Source of the DNA: Podochytrium sp. JEL0797
Lineage: Eukaryota > Chytridiomycota > Chytridiomycetes > Chytridiales > Chytriomycetaceae
Length of the DNA: 21,823 nucleotides
Assembly: GCA_027596195.1 (NCBI GenBank)
Contig: JADGJG010000384.1
Span: 1 to 21,823 of the forward strand
Direction: 5' to 3'
The first letter of the stretch is position 1, and each line of letters opens with the position of its first letter. A program made the position numbers and the translations under genes. Positions 1-8,621 of this stretch are shown here, piece by piece. A model generated the notes under the pieces. It ran no database searches and was not told the origin of the DNA. It was given only the letters and a program-made list of their open reading frames with translations.

Positions 1-104
1 GACAGCAGTCCAAGAAGATATGACAGACTGCTTCTCCACACACCAGAGTGCCACCTATTTATACCTTTTCCGGGCCCCCCCGGTCCAGAACTCCACTGGG
101 GCAC

Positions 105-265
105 ATGACCCTTCTCCACACAGTTCCAGACGCGGTTCCAGACGCGGTTCCACCGGAACCTGAGGTCCCGTTCCTCTTTCACGTTTGGGAGAAGGTGCAG
201 AAGGCGGTGACTTCATTTTTTTAAATAAAGTGGTGGGTGCTGTTGTTGGGTTTGTGCGTGCGTGA
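105..265 (+). pseudogene. Remnant of a short VPxxxVPFxxxVW-module protein
   Basis: A short reading frame from an ATG at 105 runs to a TAA at 222. It reads VPDAVPDAVPPEPEVPF followed by a VWEKVQKAV stretch. The same pattern (VPPDQVVPFPVRVW, then a KA-rich helix, then KVVG...FVRA) is encoded at about 1010-1145, so the two are paralogous. After the seven-T run at 216-222 the frame is lost, but one frame over, the KVVG and FVRA parts of the relative continue to a TGA at 263-265. One missing T would explain this. The 12-bp unit gttccagacgcg is repeated twice inside. No known family is recognised. It could be a true fragment or a gene damaged by a homopolymer error. Confidence 0.3.
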
Positions 266-884
266 ACACACAAAAAAAACGGAAATAAAAACGGCGTTCG
301 CTATTTTTTAAAGAAATGTTTTGGTTTTGTGCTCATAGCGTTCGGATTGGCTTGGCAAGCGATCGAGGCAAACAAGGGAATTAAGCTTTTGCGAAGATCG
401 CGTGTGCCAGGAGAAAAAAAAAAGTTCGAGGCAAGCAAGTGAATCAAGCTTCTGCCGGGATGATGGGGTAGCATGTGCCAGGCAGCAATGGAGGCAAGAG
501 TGATCATTCCTACGATTCCACTTAAAGTAATTGGCATGTGACAAGTACAAGAAGTTCGTGAAGGACGATTCTCAAACATTATCATTCCATTTGCACACGA
601 ATACCAGGGCTAACGCAAACCCCGGTCCTCTTGTTCTCTTTTCACCCTTTAATACCCCCCTTGAGATTAACACATGACCTTTCTTCCTGGAATCATCAAA
701 ATTATCAAGACTTTAGGTGGAGGAATTCACGGGGCATATGATAGGTCCAATCCATCAACCCTTGCCAGTTTCTCTGCCGACACGGCCATTAAGTCACTCC
801 AACCCTTACTGCTGTCCAACCACATAAACGCGAGCGCCTCTTTGAGTCTGCGACAGCGTGGTTTCGTGGGACTCTGATTCGGGG
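266..884. other. Gene-poor stretch without a supported gene
   Basis: No coding region here has family signal. The overlapping minus-strand frames at 301-585 arise from a diverged direct repeat (see 363-482) and have no recognisable domain. A plus-strand frame at 674-877 is short and featureless. Confidence 0.5.
363..482. repeat. Two imperfect direct repeats of about 50-57 bp
   Basis: Both copies begin with tcgaggcaa and end with tgtgccagg: 363-411 and 426-482. They share the central pattern gaatnaagctt. The second copy carries about 8 extra bases before its end. An A-rich run separates them. No function can be assigned; it looks like a decayed local duplication. Confidence 0.6.
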
Positions 885-1370
885 ATGAACGAAACCCCCC
901 CCCTCTGCGCGGTCAAGTCTTCCGCTATGGAGGAACACTTCTCCGCTGCCACCCTGCACGATCTCATCAAAACCACTACCACCACCATCACCACCGCTGA
1001 AATTGACGACGCAGTGCCGGAAGTTGTTCCCCCAGACCAAGTCGTCCCATTTCCAGTGCGCGTTTGGAACGCCGTGCGCAAGGCGGCGGCGCAAGTATAC
1101 GCGTTTGTTGAGAAGGTGGTTGGTTTCTTGTTTGTCCGCGCGAAAAAAATAAAATTGAATGAAATATTTTTTCTTCTCTTCTTTCTCTTGAGAAAAAACT
1201 TCTTAAAACATGTGCTTTCATTCTCTCCGACAAGGCAAAGACGCACTACTAGAGGCGAGTTCCACTGGAATCCGTGGTCCCGGTTCACGTGCGCGTGTAA
1301 GGTGCCGTTTTCGGGTTTTTACGCACACAGAGTCAGCCCCTTGAAATCAACTTCATTTGTTGCTTCGTAA
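885..1370 (+). CDS. Hypothetical short protein with VPxxxVPFxVRVW module
   Basis: The frame is open from 858; the ATG at 885 is a reasonable start. The first 90 or so residues look protein-like: a Thr-rich segment, then an acidic/Pro-Val segment (VPEVVPPDQVVPFPVRVW), then an amphipathic segment rich in Ala, Val and Lys ending FVRAKK. This part resembles the remnant at 105-265. After FVRAKK the frame runs through A- and T-rich sequence (about 1145-1210) that reads as low-complexity Phe/Leu/Lys. If the seven-A run at 1143-1149 were one base shorter, a TAA would follow immediately, so the true protein may end there. No family recognised; no intron is obvious. Whether it is expressed is unknown. 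Confidence 0.3.
   Translation: MNETPPLCAVKSSAMEEHFSAATLHDLIKTTTTTITTAEIDDAVPEVVPPDQVVPFPVRVWNAVRKAAAQVYAFVEKVVGFLFVRAKKIKLNEIFFLLFFLLRKNFLKHVLSFSPTRQRRTTRGEFHWNPWSRFTCACKVPFSGFYAHRVSPLKSTSFVAS
1259..1300 (+). repeat. Third, shorter copy of the VPxxxVPxxxRV module
   Basis: In the plus frame starting at 1259 the DNA encodes VPLESVVPVHVRV and then a TAA. It lies in a different frame from the hypothetical gene that overlaps it. It matches the core of the modules at about 130-190 and about 1022-1065. It appears to be a further degenerate copy of the same unit. Confidence 0.35.
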
Positions 1371-2115
1371 TTCGCCACCGCCTTTGTGCGCCGGCGAAAC
1401 AGCTGAACAGCAGCTCGTGACTCTTGTGTCACTGTTTACGATTCGAACGCGATAGTTCCAGTAACCGGAACCCAGCTACCGTTTTGAGCGCAGATTCCTC
1501 TTGTCTTCACTTTCTTTCAATCCGTATAAGCAGCGACTCGTCGATTGGAACTAAGTGTTCCACATCCAGCTCGACCAGCTAAATCAGCTGGGAATCCGAC
1601 GTAAACACTCCCGCGGGCAAATATCCTCTTTTGGTATGCGCTGCAGTTGAATTGAGCAACTCCTTTCGGAAGTTACTCTTCTCGATTTCTTGGAGAGGGG
1701 ATTCGGTTGAAATTCGTGTGAGTTTACAGTAAAATAGTTGTTCAAACTTCCTTTCGATCGTAAGTATATACTCCATCTTGGTATAAATGTGGAGATTTTT
1801 TTAGTAATACCCGAATTTTGGAGCACTTTTAGAACTTATGTATGCAAGTGGCATCCAACGTCTACTCTGATCACAAACTCTTATCCATAGATGTCTTGCT
1901 TCCGGTTGTGCGGTTGCCCTGCCTGCCCCTGCTTCTTCCATCTCTCTCAATCTCACTCATCCTGCAAAAACTGCAAGTATTATTGAACCTTGAACAGGAA
2001 AAGCCACCAGATTACCTCCTCGCTCCGATTATTCTGCGTAGCTGGTGGCTGAAATTGAAGCTGATTGGCCATCAATTCGGATTTTCACAAGGGCAATGAA
2101 TTTTTTTCAAATTCG
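1371..2115. other. Intergenic region upstream of the first expansin-like gene
   Basis: About 0.75 kb holds no supported gene. Short frames on both strands (for example 1579-1826 minus and 1842-2099 plus) have no recognisable composition or motif. The 3' part becomes A/T-rich and leads into a TATA-like element at 2116. Confidence 0.5.
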
Positions 2116-2122
2116 TATATAA
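2116..2122 (+). promoter_or_regulatory. TATA-like element of the first expansin-like gene
   Basis: A tatataa sequence lies 51 bp before the ATG at 2173, a spacing compatible with a short 5' leader. It is called from sequence similarity only. Confidence 0.4.
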
Positions 2123-2172
2123 GCTGCGGCATATCGCCATAATTATGATCCTAACCAAACACCAACGAAAAA

Positions 2173-3104
2173 ATGATCCTCACCAAGCTCAACTCCATCG
2201 CAGTCCTTGCTGCATCCCTCCAAGCGTCCGCGTACGTGGCTGAATCGGCTTGCTCCAACTTTGGAGAATGGGCCTGCGACGTGACGGAAACCGATCTCCT
2301 CCAGTGCGCGTACGGTCAAACAGGTCACATGCTTACCTGGCACGCTGCCGGAACTTCCTGCAACTATTGGAAAAAGTTCCACGACCTCGCTCCCATCGTC
2401 ACCCCCACCCCGACCGAACCAGCTCAACAGACCACCATTGAGAACATCCCCGTTCCAGAACCAACCCCAGCTCCTCAGACTACGGCTCAAGTCTCCCCTC
2501 CACCCCCAACCACGCAACAAATCCCACCACCCCCTCAGACACAAGCCCCACCCCAAACCACGCAACACGTCCCTCCACCCCCTCAAACCACGGCACCAGC
2601 TCCAGTCCCAGAACCCCAACCTGATGACAACTCTGGCTCGAGCTCCGCCAACGTCCTCCTCAGCGGATCCGGCTCGGGAACCTACTACTACGACATTTAC
2701 AACCAAGTCTGCCCGGGGTTCACTCACTACGCCGAAAACCAAGGCATCACGGTGGGTTCACTCACTACGCCGAAAACCAAGGCATCACGGCCTGTGAGCC
2801 TTCCGTTGGGTACCAAACGCTCGCCCAGCGCAACAACAACCATATTGTGGCACTCGCCGTGGACCAAATTAGCGCCAACAAGGCCGGGTTGTGTGGAAAA
2901 CGCGTGGTGGTCAAGTACAACGGGCAAGAGGTCGAAGGCAACTTTGTCGTGTGGGATTCTTGTGTCGCATGCACGGGTGGAGTCAAGATTGATTTCAGTT
3001 TGGGCGCCTTGGAGAAGATTCAGCCAATGGCGTGTCATATGGGTGTGGTCCCTGGGTTCAGCTGGGAGGTGACGGATGAGCAGGTTATTCCGTGGCGCGC
3101 TTGA
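2173..3104 (+). pseudogene. CBM19-like plus expansin-like (DPBB) secreted protein, frameshifted
   Basis: The protein starts with a signal peptide (about residues 1-20). A four-cysteine CBM19-like module follows (Cys 27, 35, 45, 63; pattern C-x7-C, LLQC, W..GTSC), then a Pro/Thr/Gln-rich linker (about 75-155), then the start of an expansin/RlpA-like double-psi beta-barrel (SSANV...GTYYYD). At about residue 194 a 38-bp direct duplication (2716-2790) throws the frame, so the uninterrupted frame ends with unrelated residues at 3072. The rest of the barrel, including CGKRVVV, FVVWDSC..C and DFS, continues in another frame to a TGA at 3104. The intact relative at 8622-9660 shows the expected continuity. 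In the family such proteins are secreted and loosen or bind wall polysaccharide. The break may be a real mutation or an assembly error. No splice pair around it restores the frame. Confidence 0.75.
2716..2790 (+). repeat. 38-bp tandem duplication that breaks the expansin-like gene
   Basis: The 37 bases from 2716 are repeated exactly from 2754, with an offset of 38 bases. As 38 is not a multiple of three, translation after the first unit changes frame. Each unit encodes GFTHYAENQGIT or its frame-shifted version. Confidence 0.9.
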
Positions 3105-3148
3105 TGTTGCCGCCGAGATTTGTTGAATTTATAGTAATTTGTTTAGAA

Positions 3149-3154
3149 AATAAA
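3149..3154 (+). terminator. Polyadenylation signal (AATAAA)
   Basis: An AATAAA hexamer lies 45 bp past the TGA of the first expansin-like gene, in an A/T-rich stretch. It is a plausible cleavage/polyadenylation signal. Confidence 0.4.
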
Positions 3155-3317
3155 TCGGATAGTAAAAATTATATTTTCCCCATGCAACCCATTATTTTAT
3201 AAATTGGTGATACATAAGAATGCATACGTGACTGAAAATACCTAGGGAGATGATAGAGGAAAGCGACATTGTGTGACATTGTTGAACAGAATCATTGTTC
3301 GCAGAAACTCTCGAACA

Positions 3318-4208
3318 ATGCCATTTCTCGCAATCACGGGCACGTTTCTTGTCGGAACCCTCGTTCAAACTACTGCTGCTTTGTCGCAAGGCTATTTCCC
3401 AGACAATCTCGTCGGCTCTCCCTGCACAAACTTTGGACAATGGGCGTGTGATTTAACTGGAGCCCAACTATTGCAATGCGGTTATGGAGTCAGTTCAAAC
3501 AGTCTGATCTGGTTTAACGGAGGTACATCGTGCGTGTGGTGGAACCAAGACAACGGAATTCCACCAGGATTCGCGTCGGGCTCGGCACCAGTCGCAATCA
3601 CGCCAACACTCACACCATCACAGTCTGCGCGAACTCCAGTAGCCGTTTCAACCGCGCCACCCATCGCCAGTTTTCCTGACGACATCATTGGATCCCCTTG
3701 CGTACTATTTGGCCAATGGGCTTGCGATTTAACCGGCACTCAACTCCTCCAATGCGCTTTTGGAGCCGGTTCAAACTCTCTGACGTGGCATACGGGAGGA
3801 ACCTCTTGTGTTTGGTGGAATCAAAATCACGGAGCCGCACCCACTCCTAGCTACGCGCCCTATCCCGCGCCAAGCGTGCTCAATTCGGCAGGTCCTTTTA
3901 CGAAAAATGCCCCTTCTTCGACTGGATCTGGAACACGAGTCTCGGTGGCCGTATTCACCCCTCAAGGGCCGGCTGTTCAAACACCTGCCGTGCAACCACC
4001 AGCTGTTCAAACACCCGCCGTGCAACCGCCAGCTATACAAACACCCTCTGCAGGAGCCTCAACGCTCTCTCAACCACCGCAAGTGCCGGCGAGTGTTTCA
4101 ACCTTGTCCCACGCAAGTCAGCTCGCTGCATCGAGAGCGCCGCCCTTCAAAACGTCCCTTTCCGACAGTTTAGGAGTATACTTGATATTTTTCTTTCTCT
4201 TCTTCTGA
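3318..4208 (+). CDS. Secreted protein with two CBM19-like modules
   Basis: The ATG at 3318 (A at -3) opens a 296-residue protein with a signal peptide of about 22 residues. An upstream extension to 3273 would start at GTG and spoil the signal peptide. Two near-identical cysteine modules follow at about residues 33-75 and 125-167. Each has GSPC, FGQWACDLTG, LLQC and GGTSCVWW, as in the neighbouring expansin-like proteins. A Pro/Val/Gln/Thr-rich stalk follows, with a 10-residue repeat PAVQTPAVQP. The C-terminus is a short Phe/Leu-rich tail. CBM19 modules bind chitin in known proteins; the assignment here rests on the cysteine pattern only. No catalytic domain is present, so it probably binds wall or substrate. 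The tail is short for a membrane or GPI signal and lies in sequence shared with the receptor array, so the original C-terminus may have been replaced. No intron is needed. Confidence 0.75.
   Translation: MPFLAITGTFLVGTLVQTTAALSQGYFPDNLVGSPCTNFGQWACDLTGAQLLQCGYGVSSNSLIWFNGGTSCVWWNQDNGIPPGFASGSAPVAITPTLTPSQSARTPVAVSTAPPIASFPDDIIGSPCVLFGQWACDLTGTQLLQCAFGAGSNSLTWHTGGTSCVWWNQNHGAAPTPSYAPYPAPSVLNSAGPFTKNAPSSTGSGTRVSVAVFTPQGPAVQTPAVQPPAVQTPAVQPPAIQTPSAGASTLSQPPQVPASVSTLSHASQLAASRAPPFKTSLSDSLGVYLIFFFLFF
3972..4046 (+). repeat. 30-bp in-frame repeats in the stalk
   Basis: Units begin at 3972, 4002 and 4032 (the last is partial) and encode PAVQTPAVQP with small changes. They extend the Pro-rich stalk and are a likely site of length variation. 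Confidence 0.8.
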
Positions 4209-4254
4209 ATATAGTATGGATAATACTTCAACGCTCATTCGACCAAACGCGTCA

Positions 4255-4983
4255 TTATTTTAAATCTCCTTCCTTCTTGGCCCCCTTGATCCCAACCATC
4301 TCTCCCACCACCAACCTCACATCCCTCTGAAAATACAAAATCAACAACGGTGTCGCGATTGTATCCAACGCCGCCACAAACTGAACAGCGATCATTCCCG
4401 CACGAACACGCGCTGGCGAGTCCTCGTGCACCCAACACAACCACACGAAATACGACACAAAGGGGAAATAACAAAGGGTCAGAGAGGAAGCCATGAGGAT
4501 ACACCCAACGAGAAGCCGGCGTTCCATGGCGAGGCGGAGGGATTTTTTTTCGAGGATTTTGACACAAGGAGCATCGATTCGGTAGCTACCAAGGCCCACA
4601 TGAATTTAGTAAACCACCCACTTCCTTTTTTGATGTTGACCTCAGTAATAATCTTGTACCTCTCCAAAGAGAGAGATATATTCAAAATGCACACCAGAAC
4701 GATATGTAGCGATAAGATGGTGGCGTGGAATTCGCAATTGAATATCTTGCTCCCATACTTTGAAATCAAATAATAGAGCAGCACAGTTAAAAGAATTCAA
4801 GATGCTGACACCGAGATATATCCAGCTCATGCTCGCAATGATGCGATTCAACGGTTTCGTCCAGAGCATTTTTCGGCTGAAAACGAGGGCGACAGAGATT
4901 GGCAAGTTGAGGAGCACCGAGAAGGAGAAGACAATAAGAAGAATGCCCTCAACAAGGGGGTTGTCTTGTTGGGAGGCTCGCAT
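4255..4983 (-). pseudogene. 7TM receptor paralogue A, decayed
   Basis: It reads leftward from the ATG at 4983 (MRASQQDN, aligning with MTTSQQSN of the intact paralogue) to a TAA at 4255. TM1, TM2, TM3 with its LSLERY motif, part of TM4, TM6 and TM7 can be recognised. Two lesions stand out. One extra base near 4720-4730 (after the VWEQDIQLRI segment) shifts the frame before TM3. In addition, about 230 codons, covering the end of TM4, the intron, TM5 and the whole third cytoplasmic loop, are missing, with TM4 joined out of frame to LEKKSLRL near 4550. The C-terminus (GIKGAKKEGDLK) matches the intact gene. A product would lack TM5 and could not form a normal 7TM bundle. The reading of the lesions rests on comparison with paralogue B. 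Confidence 0.8.
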
Positions 4984-5182
4984 GCTCGCGGGGACTCGTC
5001 TTGGTGTTTCAATATGAACTGTTTTGGAAGTCGCGCGTCAATCCCTCGAGATTCCTTAGCGCAGAACTTTGGGAGCACAATGGCAGAAGTTAAAAATTAG
5101 TAATGATAGAAAGGAAAGAGAATCTCCTCAACGTTTTCTTTCTGTTCATTTGAATAAATTGCGGATAATACAACCAAACGTG

Positions 5183-6642
5183 TCATTTTAAATCTCCCTC
5201 CTTCTTAGTGGACCCCTTGATCCCAACCATCTCTCCCACCACCAACCTCACATCCCTCTGAAAATACAAAATCAGCAACGGTGTCGCGATCGTATCCAAC
5301 GCCGCCATAAACTCGACAGCAATCCGCCCAGCACGAGCAAGTGGTGGCGAGGCCTCGTGCACCCAACACAACCACACGAAGTAAGATACGTAAGGGAAAT
5401 AAAACAGTGTCAAAGACGAGGCCATGAGGATACATCCAACGAGAAGCCGTCGTTCCATGGCGAGGCGGAGGGATTTCTTTTCGAGGGATTCGAGACTTTC
5501 TTCAGGAGACGCAACTGGGAGGGCAGACGGTGGTATCTCAGGTTGCGTGGATTCATGTTCAGACACTCTTAAAATTGAGTGTTGCTTGCTGCTTCTGGGA
5601 GTGGATAATGCAATGCCATTGTGGTTCGTAGACCGTGATGGAATTGCGGCTAGGTTTGTAGTGGTGCAGGCTGCGCTGGAAGGTGGGGAGTTGATTTGAC
5701 TGCTTCTAGCGACACTGTGTTGCCCGAGGATTCGTGGGAGAGAAGCAATGCTTGAAGAAATGATGGACGCGTGAATGACACGCCCAATCGTGCTGGAAGG
5801 TACGTCGTTGCTGCTAGCTCCCGACGGAGTCCGAATGTCACTTTGTCTACTCGATGGAAGGGATCCATTCGAAGAAGAAGCAATCTCTTGGCTCAAAATT
5901 ACGATGCTCTCTGGATTCGCCTGCGCCGTGAGTCCGCGAGTGTGTTGAGCTTGTAGATTCATCAAGGAACTCTCGCGATTCGATTTGATTGCGCGAGCCG
6001 TTTCTTTGAGTACTTTCGTGGCAAAGAAGTAGGTTTTGGTGTAGGTTGTGAGGACACACCCTAATGTGATGAAATAAAATAGAGCAATGAGGGCAGTCCA
6101 TTCCATCCGTTGGCGTTGCAGGTCTGGCGTGACTCCGTCTTTGGTCGGCTATGAAGATCTGGATGAGCGCAAATAGAACGAGACTAAATCTATGTGCTTA
6201 CAGAAGTGACGAAGATTGTGACAAGGAGCATCGATTCTGTGACAACCAAGGCCCACATGAATTTAATATACCTCCCGTTCGCTCGTTTTTTAATGTTGAC
6301 CTCGGTAATAATCTTGTATCTCTCCAGCGCGAGAGATATATTAAACATGCACACCAGAACGAGATAGAGCGATTTTATAGCGGCATTGATTCGCAATGGA
6401 ATATCCTGATCGCATACGTTGAAATCAAACAACACAGCAACGCAATTAGCAGATTTTAAGATGCTGACACTGAGGTATATCCAGGTCATGCTTGCAATGA
6501 TGCGATTCAACGGTTTCTTCCAGAGCATTTTTCGGTTGAAAACTAGGGCGACGGAGATTGGCAAGTTGAGGAGCGCCGAGAAGGAGAAGATGATAAGAAG
6601 AATTCCCGCAACCTGGGAGTTGGATTGTTGGGATGTTGTCAT
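5183..6642 (-). CDS. Rhodopsin-like 7TM receptor (paralogue B, intact)
   Basis: Two exons, 6642-6202 and 6148-5183, flank a 53-bp GT-AG intron (6201-6149, phase 0) and encode about 468 residues. The start is the ATG of MTTSQQSN with A at -3; upstream sequence is also open but belongs to the neighbouring pseudogene. Seven hydrophobic segments are visible: about 11-34, 46-70, 88-108, 127-146, 163-187, 381-409 and 422-444. TM3 ends in SLALERYKII, matching the E/DRY motif of rhodopsin-like receptors. TM7 carries DTIATPLLILYF, only loosely like NPxxY. The third cytoplasmic loop is very long (about 190 residues) and Ser/Thr-rich, a likely phosphorylation region. Such receptors sit in the plasma membrane and signal through G proteins; the ligand cannot be inferred. 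A Git3/Gpr1-like identity is an alternative. It is the only apparently functional member of a three-copy array. Confidence 0.7.
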
Positions 6643-6801
6643 GTTGGTGGGAACGCGTCGGTTGGTTTCAATGTGAGTTGTTTCAGAAGTTGAGCGTAAA
6701 TCTCTCGAGATTCTTTTGCGCAGAACCTTGGGAGTACAATGGCAGAAATAAGAAATGAATAATGATAGCAGTATGAAATTCAGGGAATTCTCTGCGAGCA
6801 T

Positions 6802-8204
6802 TTTGATCCCAACCATCTCTCCCACCGCCAACTCCAGATCCCTTTGAAAATACAAAATCAACAACGGAGTCGCGATTGTATCCAACGCCGCCACAAACTC
6901 GACCCCCAGTCTTCCTGCACGCGCAAGTGCTGGCGAGTCCTCGGGCACCCAACACAACCACAATACGACACGTAAGGGAAATCAAATAGGTTCATTGAGG
7001 AGGCCATTAGGATACACCCGACGAGAAGCCGGAGTTCCATGGCGAGGCGGAGGGATTTCTTTTCGAGGGATTCGAGACTTTCTAGAGGAGGCGCGGGGGG
7101 GCGAGTGGGTAGTGGCGCCTCGGGTTCAGTGGATGCGTGTTGGGGCACGATTAAAATGGAGTGTTTATTGCCGCCTCGGGGAATGGATACTGCACAGGTT
7201 GTGAGGTTCATGGATCGCGCTGGAATTGCGGCTAGATTTGTTGTAGTTGCAGCTGCACTGGAAGGCGGGGAGTTAATTTGACTGCTCCTAGATACACCGA
7301 GTTGTGCGAGGATTCGGGGGAGGGAAGCAACGCCTGAAGAGATAATGGACGCGTGAATGATACGACCACTCGTGCTCGAATGGATGTCGCTGGTGCTTGC
7401 TCCCAAAGTGACCCGGATGTCGCTATGTCTGCTCGACGGAAAGGATCCATTCGAAGAAGCAATCTCTTGGCTCTGAATTATGATACTGTCGGGATGCGTT
7501 TGTGCCGTGAATCCGCGCGTGTGTTGGGCTTGAAGATTCTTCAAGGAGCTCTCGCGATTTGATTTGATTGCGCGAGTCGTTTCTTTCAGTACTTGTTTGG
7601 CAGAGAAGTAGGTTTTGGTATACGTGGTGAGCACGCAGCCTAATGTGATGAAATAAAATAGAGCAATGAGGGCAGTCCATTCCATCCGTTGGCGTTGCAG
7701 GTCTGGCATGACTCCGTCTTTAGTCGGCTATGAAGATCTGGATTAGAGCAACGAGACAAGAAAGTAAAGCCACGCGCTTACAGAAGTGGCAAAGATTGTG
7801 ACAACGAGCATCGATTCTGTCGCAACCAAGGCCCACATGAATTTAATATACCGCCCGTTCGCTCGTTTTTTAATGTTGACCTCGGTAATAATCTTGAATA
7901 TCTCCAACGCGAGAGATATATTGAACATGCACACTAAGACGAGATACAGCGATTTGATGGTGGCATAGATTTGTGACGGAACTGCGCTCCCAGACGTTGA
8001 AATCAAACAACGCAGCAATGCAGGTAACATCTTTCAGGAGGCTGATACAGAGGTATATCCAGATCATGCTCGCAATGATGCGATTCACCGGTTTCTTCTA
8101 AAGCATTTTTCGGTTAACTTTGGAACGTTGAGGAGCGCCAAGGAGGAGAAGACGATAAGAAGAATGCCCACAACCATTGAGTTGTCGTATTCGGATGTTG
8201 TCAT
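6802..8204 (-). pseudogene. 7TM receptor paralogue C, decayed
   Basis: It starts at an ATG at 8204 (MTTSEYDN) and is collinear with paralogue B, including the same intron between TM4 and TM5 (GT near 7790, AG before PTKDGVM). Lesions relative to B, by eye: about 16 bases missing after TM1 (around 8115-8120); a TGG-to-TAG change at 8098-8100 before TM2; two bases missing in the TM2-TM3 loop (around 7985-7995); the ERY motif changed to EIF (codons at 7896-7904); and four bases missing in TM6 (around 6965). TM5 and the long third loop remain open (7709-6975). The normal C-terminal tail and stop after GIK (6802) are lost, and the frame reads into the leader of paralogue B. With several independent lesions this is a pseudogene and not a sequencing artefact. 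Confidence 0.8.
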
Positions 8205-8621
8205 GCTCGTGAGGACGCGTTTAGGAGTTTGAAAGCAAATGGTGTGGAAACCGCGCGTAAATCTCTTATGATCTCTCATCATAATACAATGGCAAAAAAG
8301 AAGAAATGAGAAAGAACAGAAAAAAGTAATCAGGTGGATTCTCTCCAGACATTCCACGCAAGCCGCGTTCATAAAAACATTATCATCAACAAGCCCATTC
8401 ACGAGAAGAAAAGCGAGAACATGTGTGGAGGCGCGATGTGTCTTGGCACAACTGCCCTCGAAATGGAATGAAAATGAATTAATCTCCATGTCGTGCGTCT
8501 TCTCAATCATTTTAGAAATTTCGAGGGTAACGCCAGGGAAACGCGCCTCAAAAGAACGTGAAACACACTCTTGTTTCCACCAAAAAATCTACGAATCCTT
8601 CAACAAAGAACCCGTGGACGA
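8205..8621. other. Intergenic region between divergent receptor pseudogene and expansin-like gene
   Basis: About 0.4 kb separates the start of paralogue C (minus) from the start of the next gene (plus). A minus-strand frame extends paralogue C upstream to 8510, but without family similarity to the other leaders beyond the first 30 or so residues. No clear TATA or RNA gene is seen. Confidence 0.45.

Noticed and set aside
2143..2742. 199-residue minus-strand Gly/Trp/Arg-rich frame
   Set aside because: Shadow of the Pro/Thr/Gln-rich linker of the expansin-like gene.
2752..2781. Intron explaining the 38-bp duplication
   Set aside because: A GT-AG pair exists here, but removing its 30 bases does not restore the frame, and 30 bp is shorter than almost every other intron in the window.
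6995..7281. Plus-strand frames across the receptor loops
   Set aside because: Antisense of the long third loop of receptor C; similar shadows occur in receptor B.
5183..8204. A single 14-TM fusion protein from receptors C and B
   Set aside because: Although the frame is open between them, C has several frame breaks and a stop upstream, and B has its own ATG in good context.
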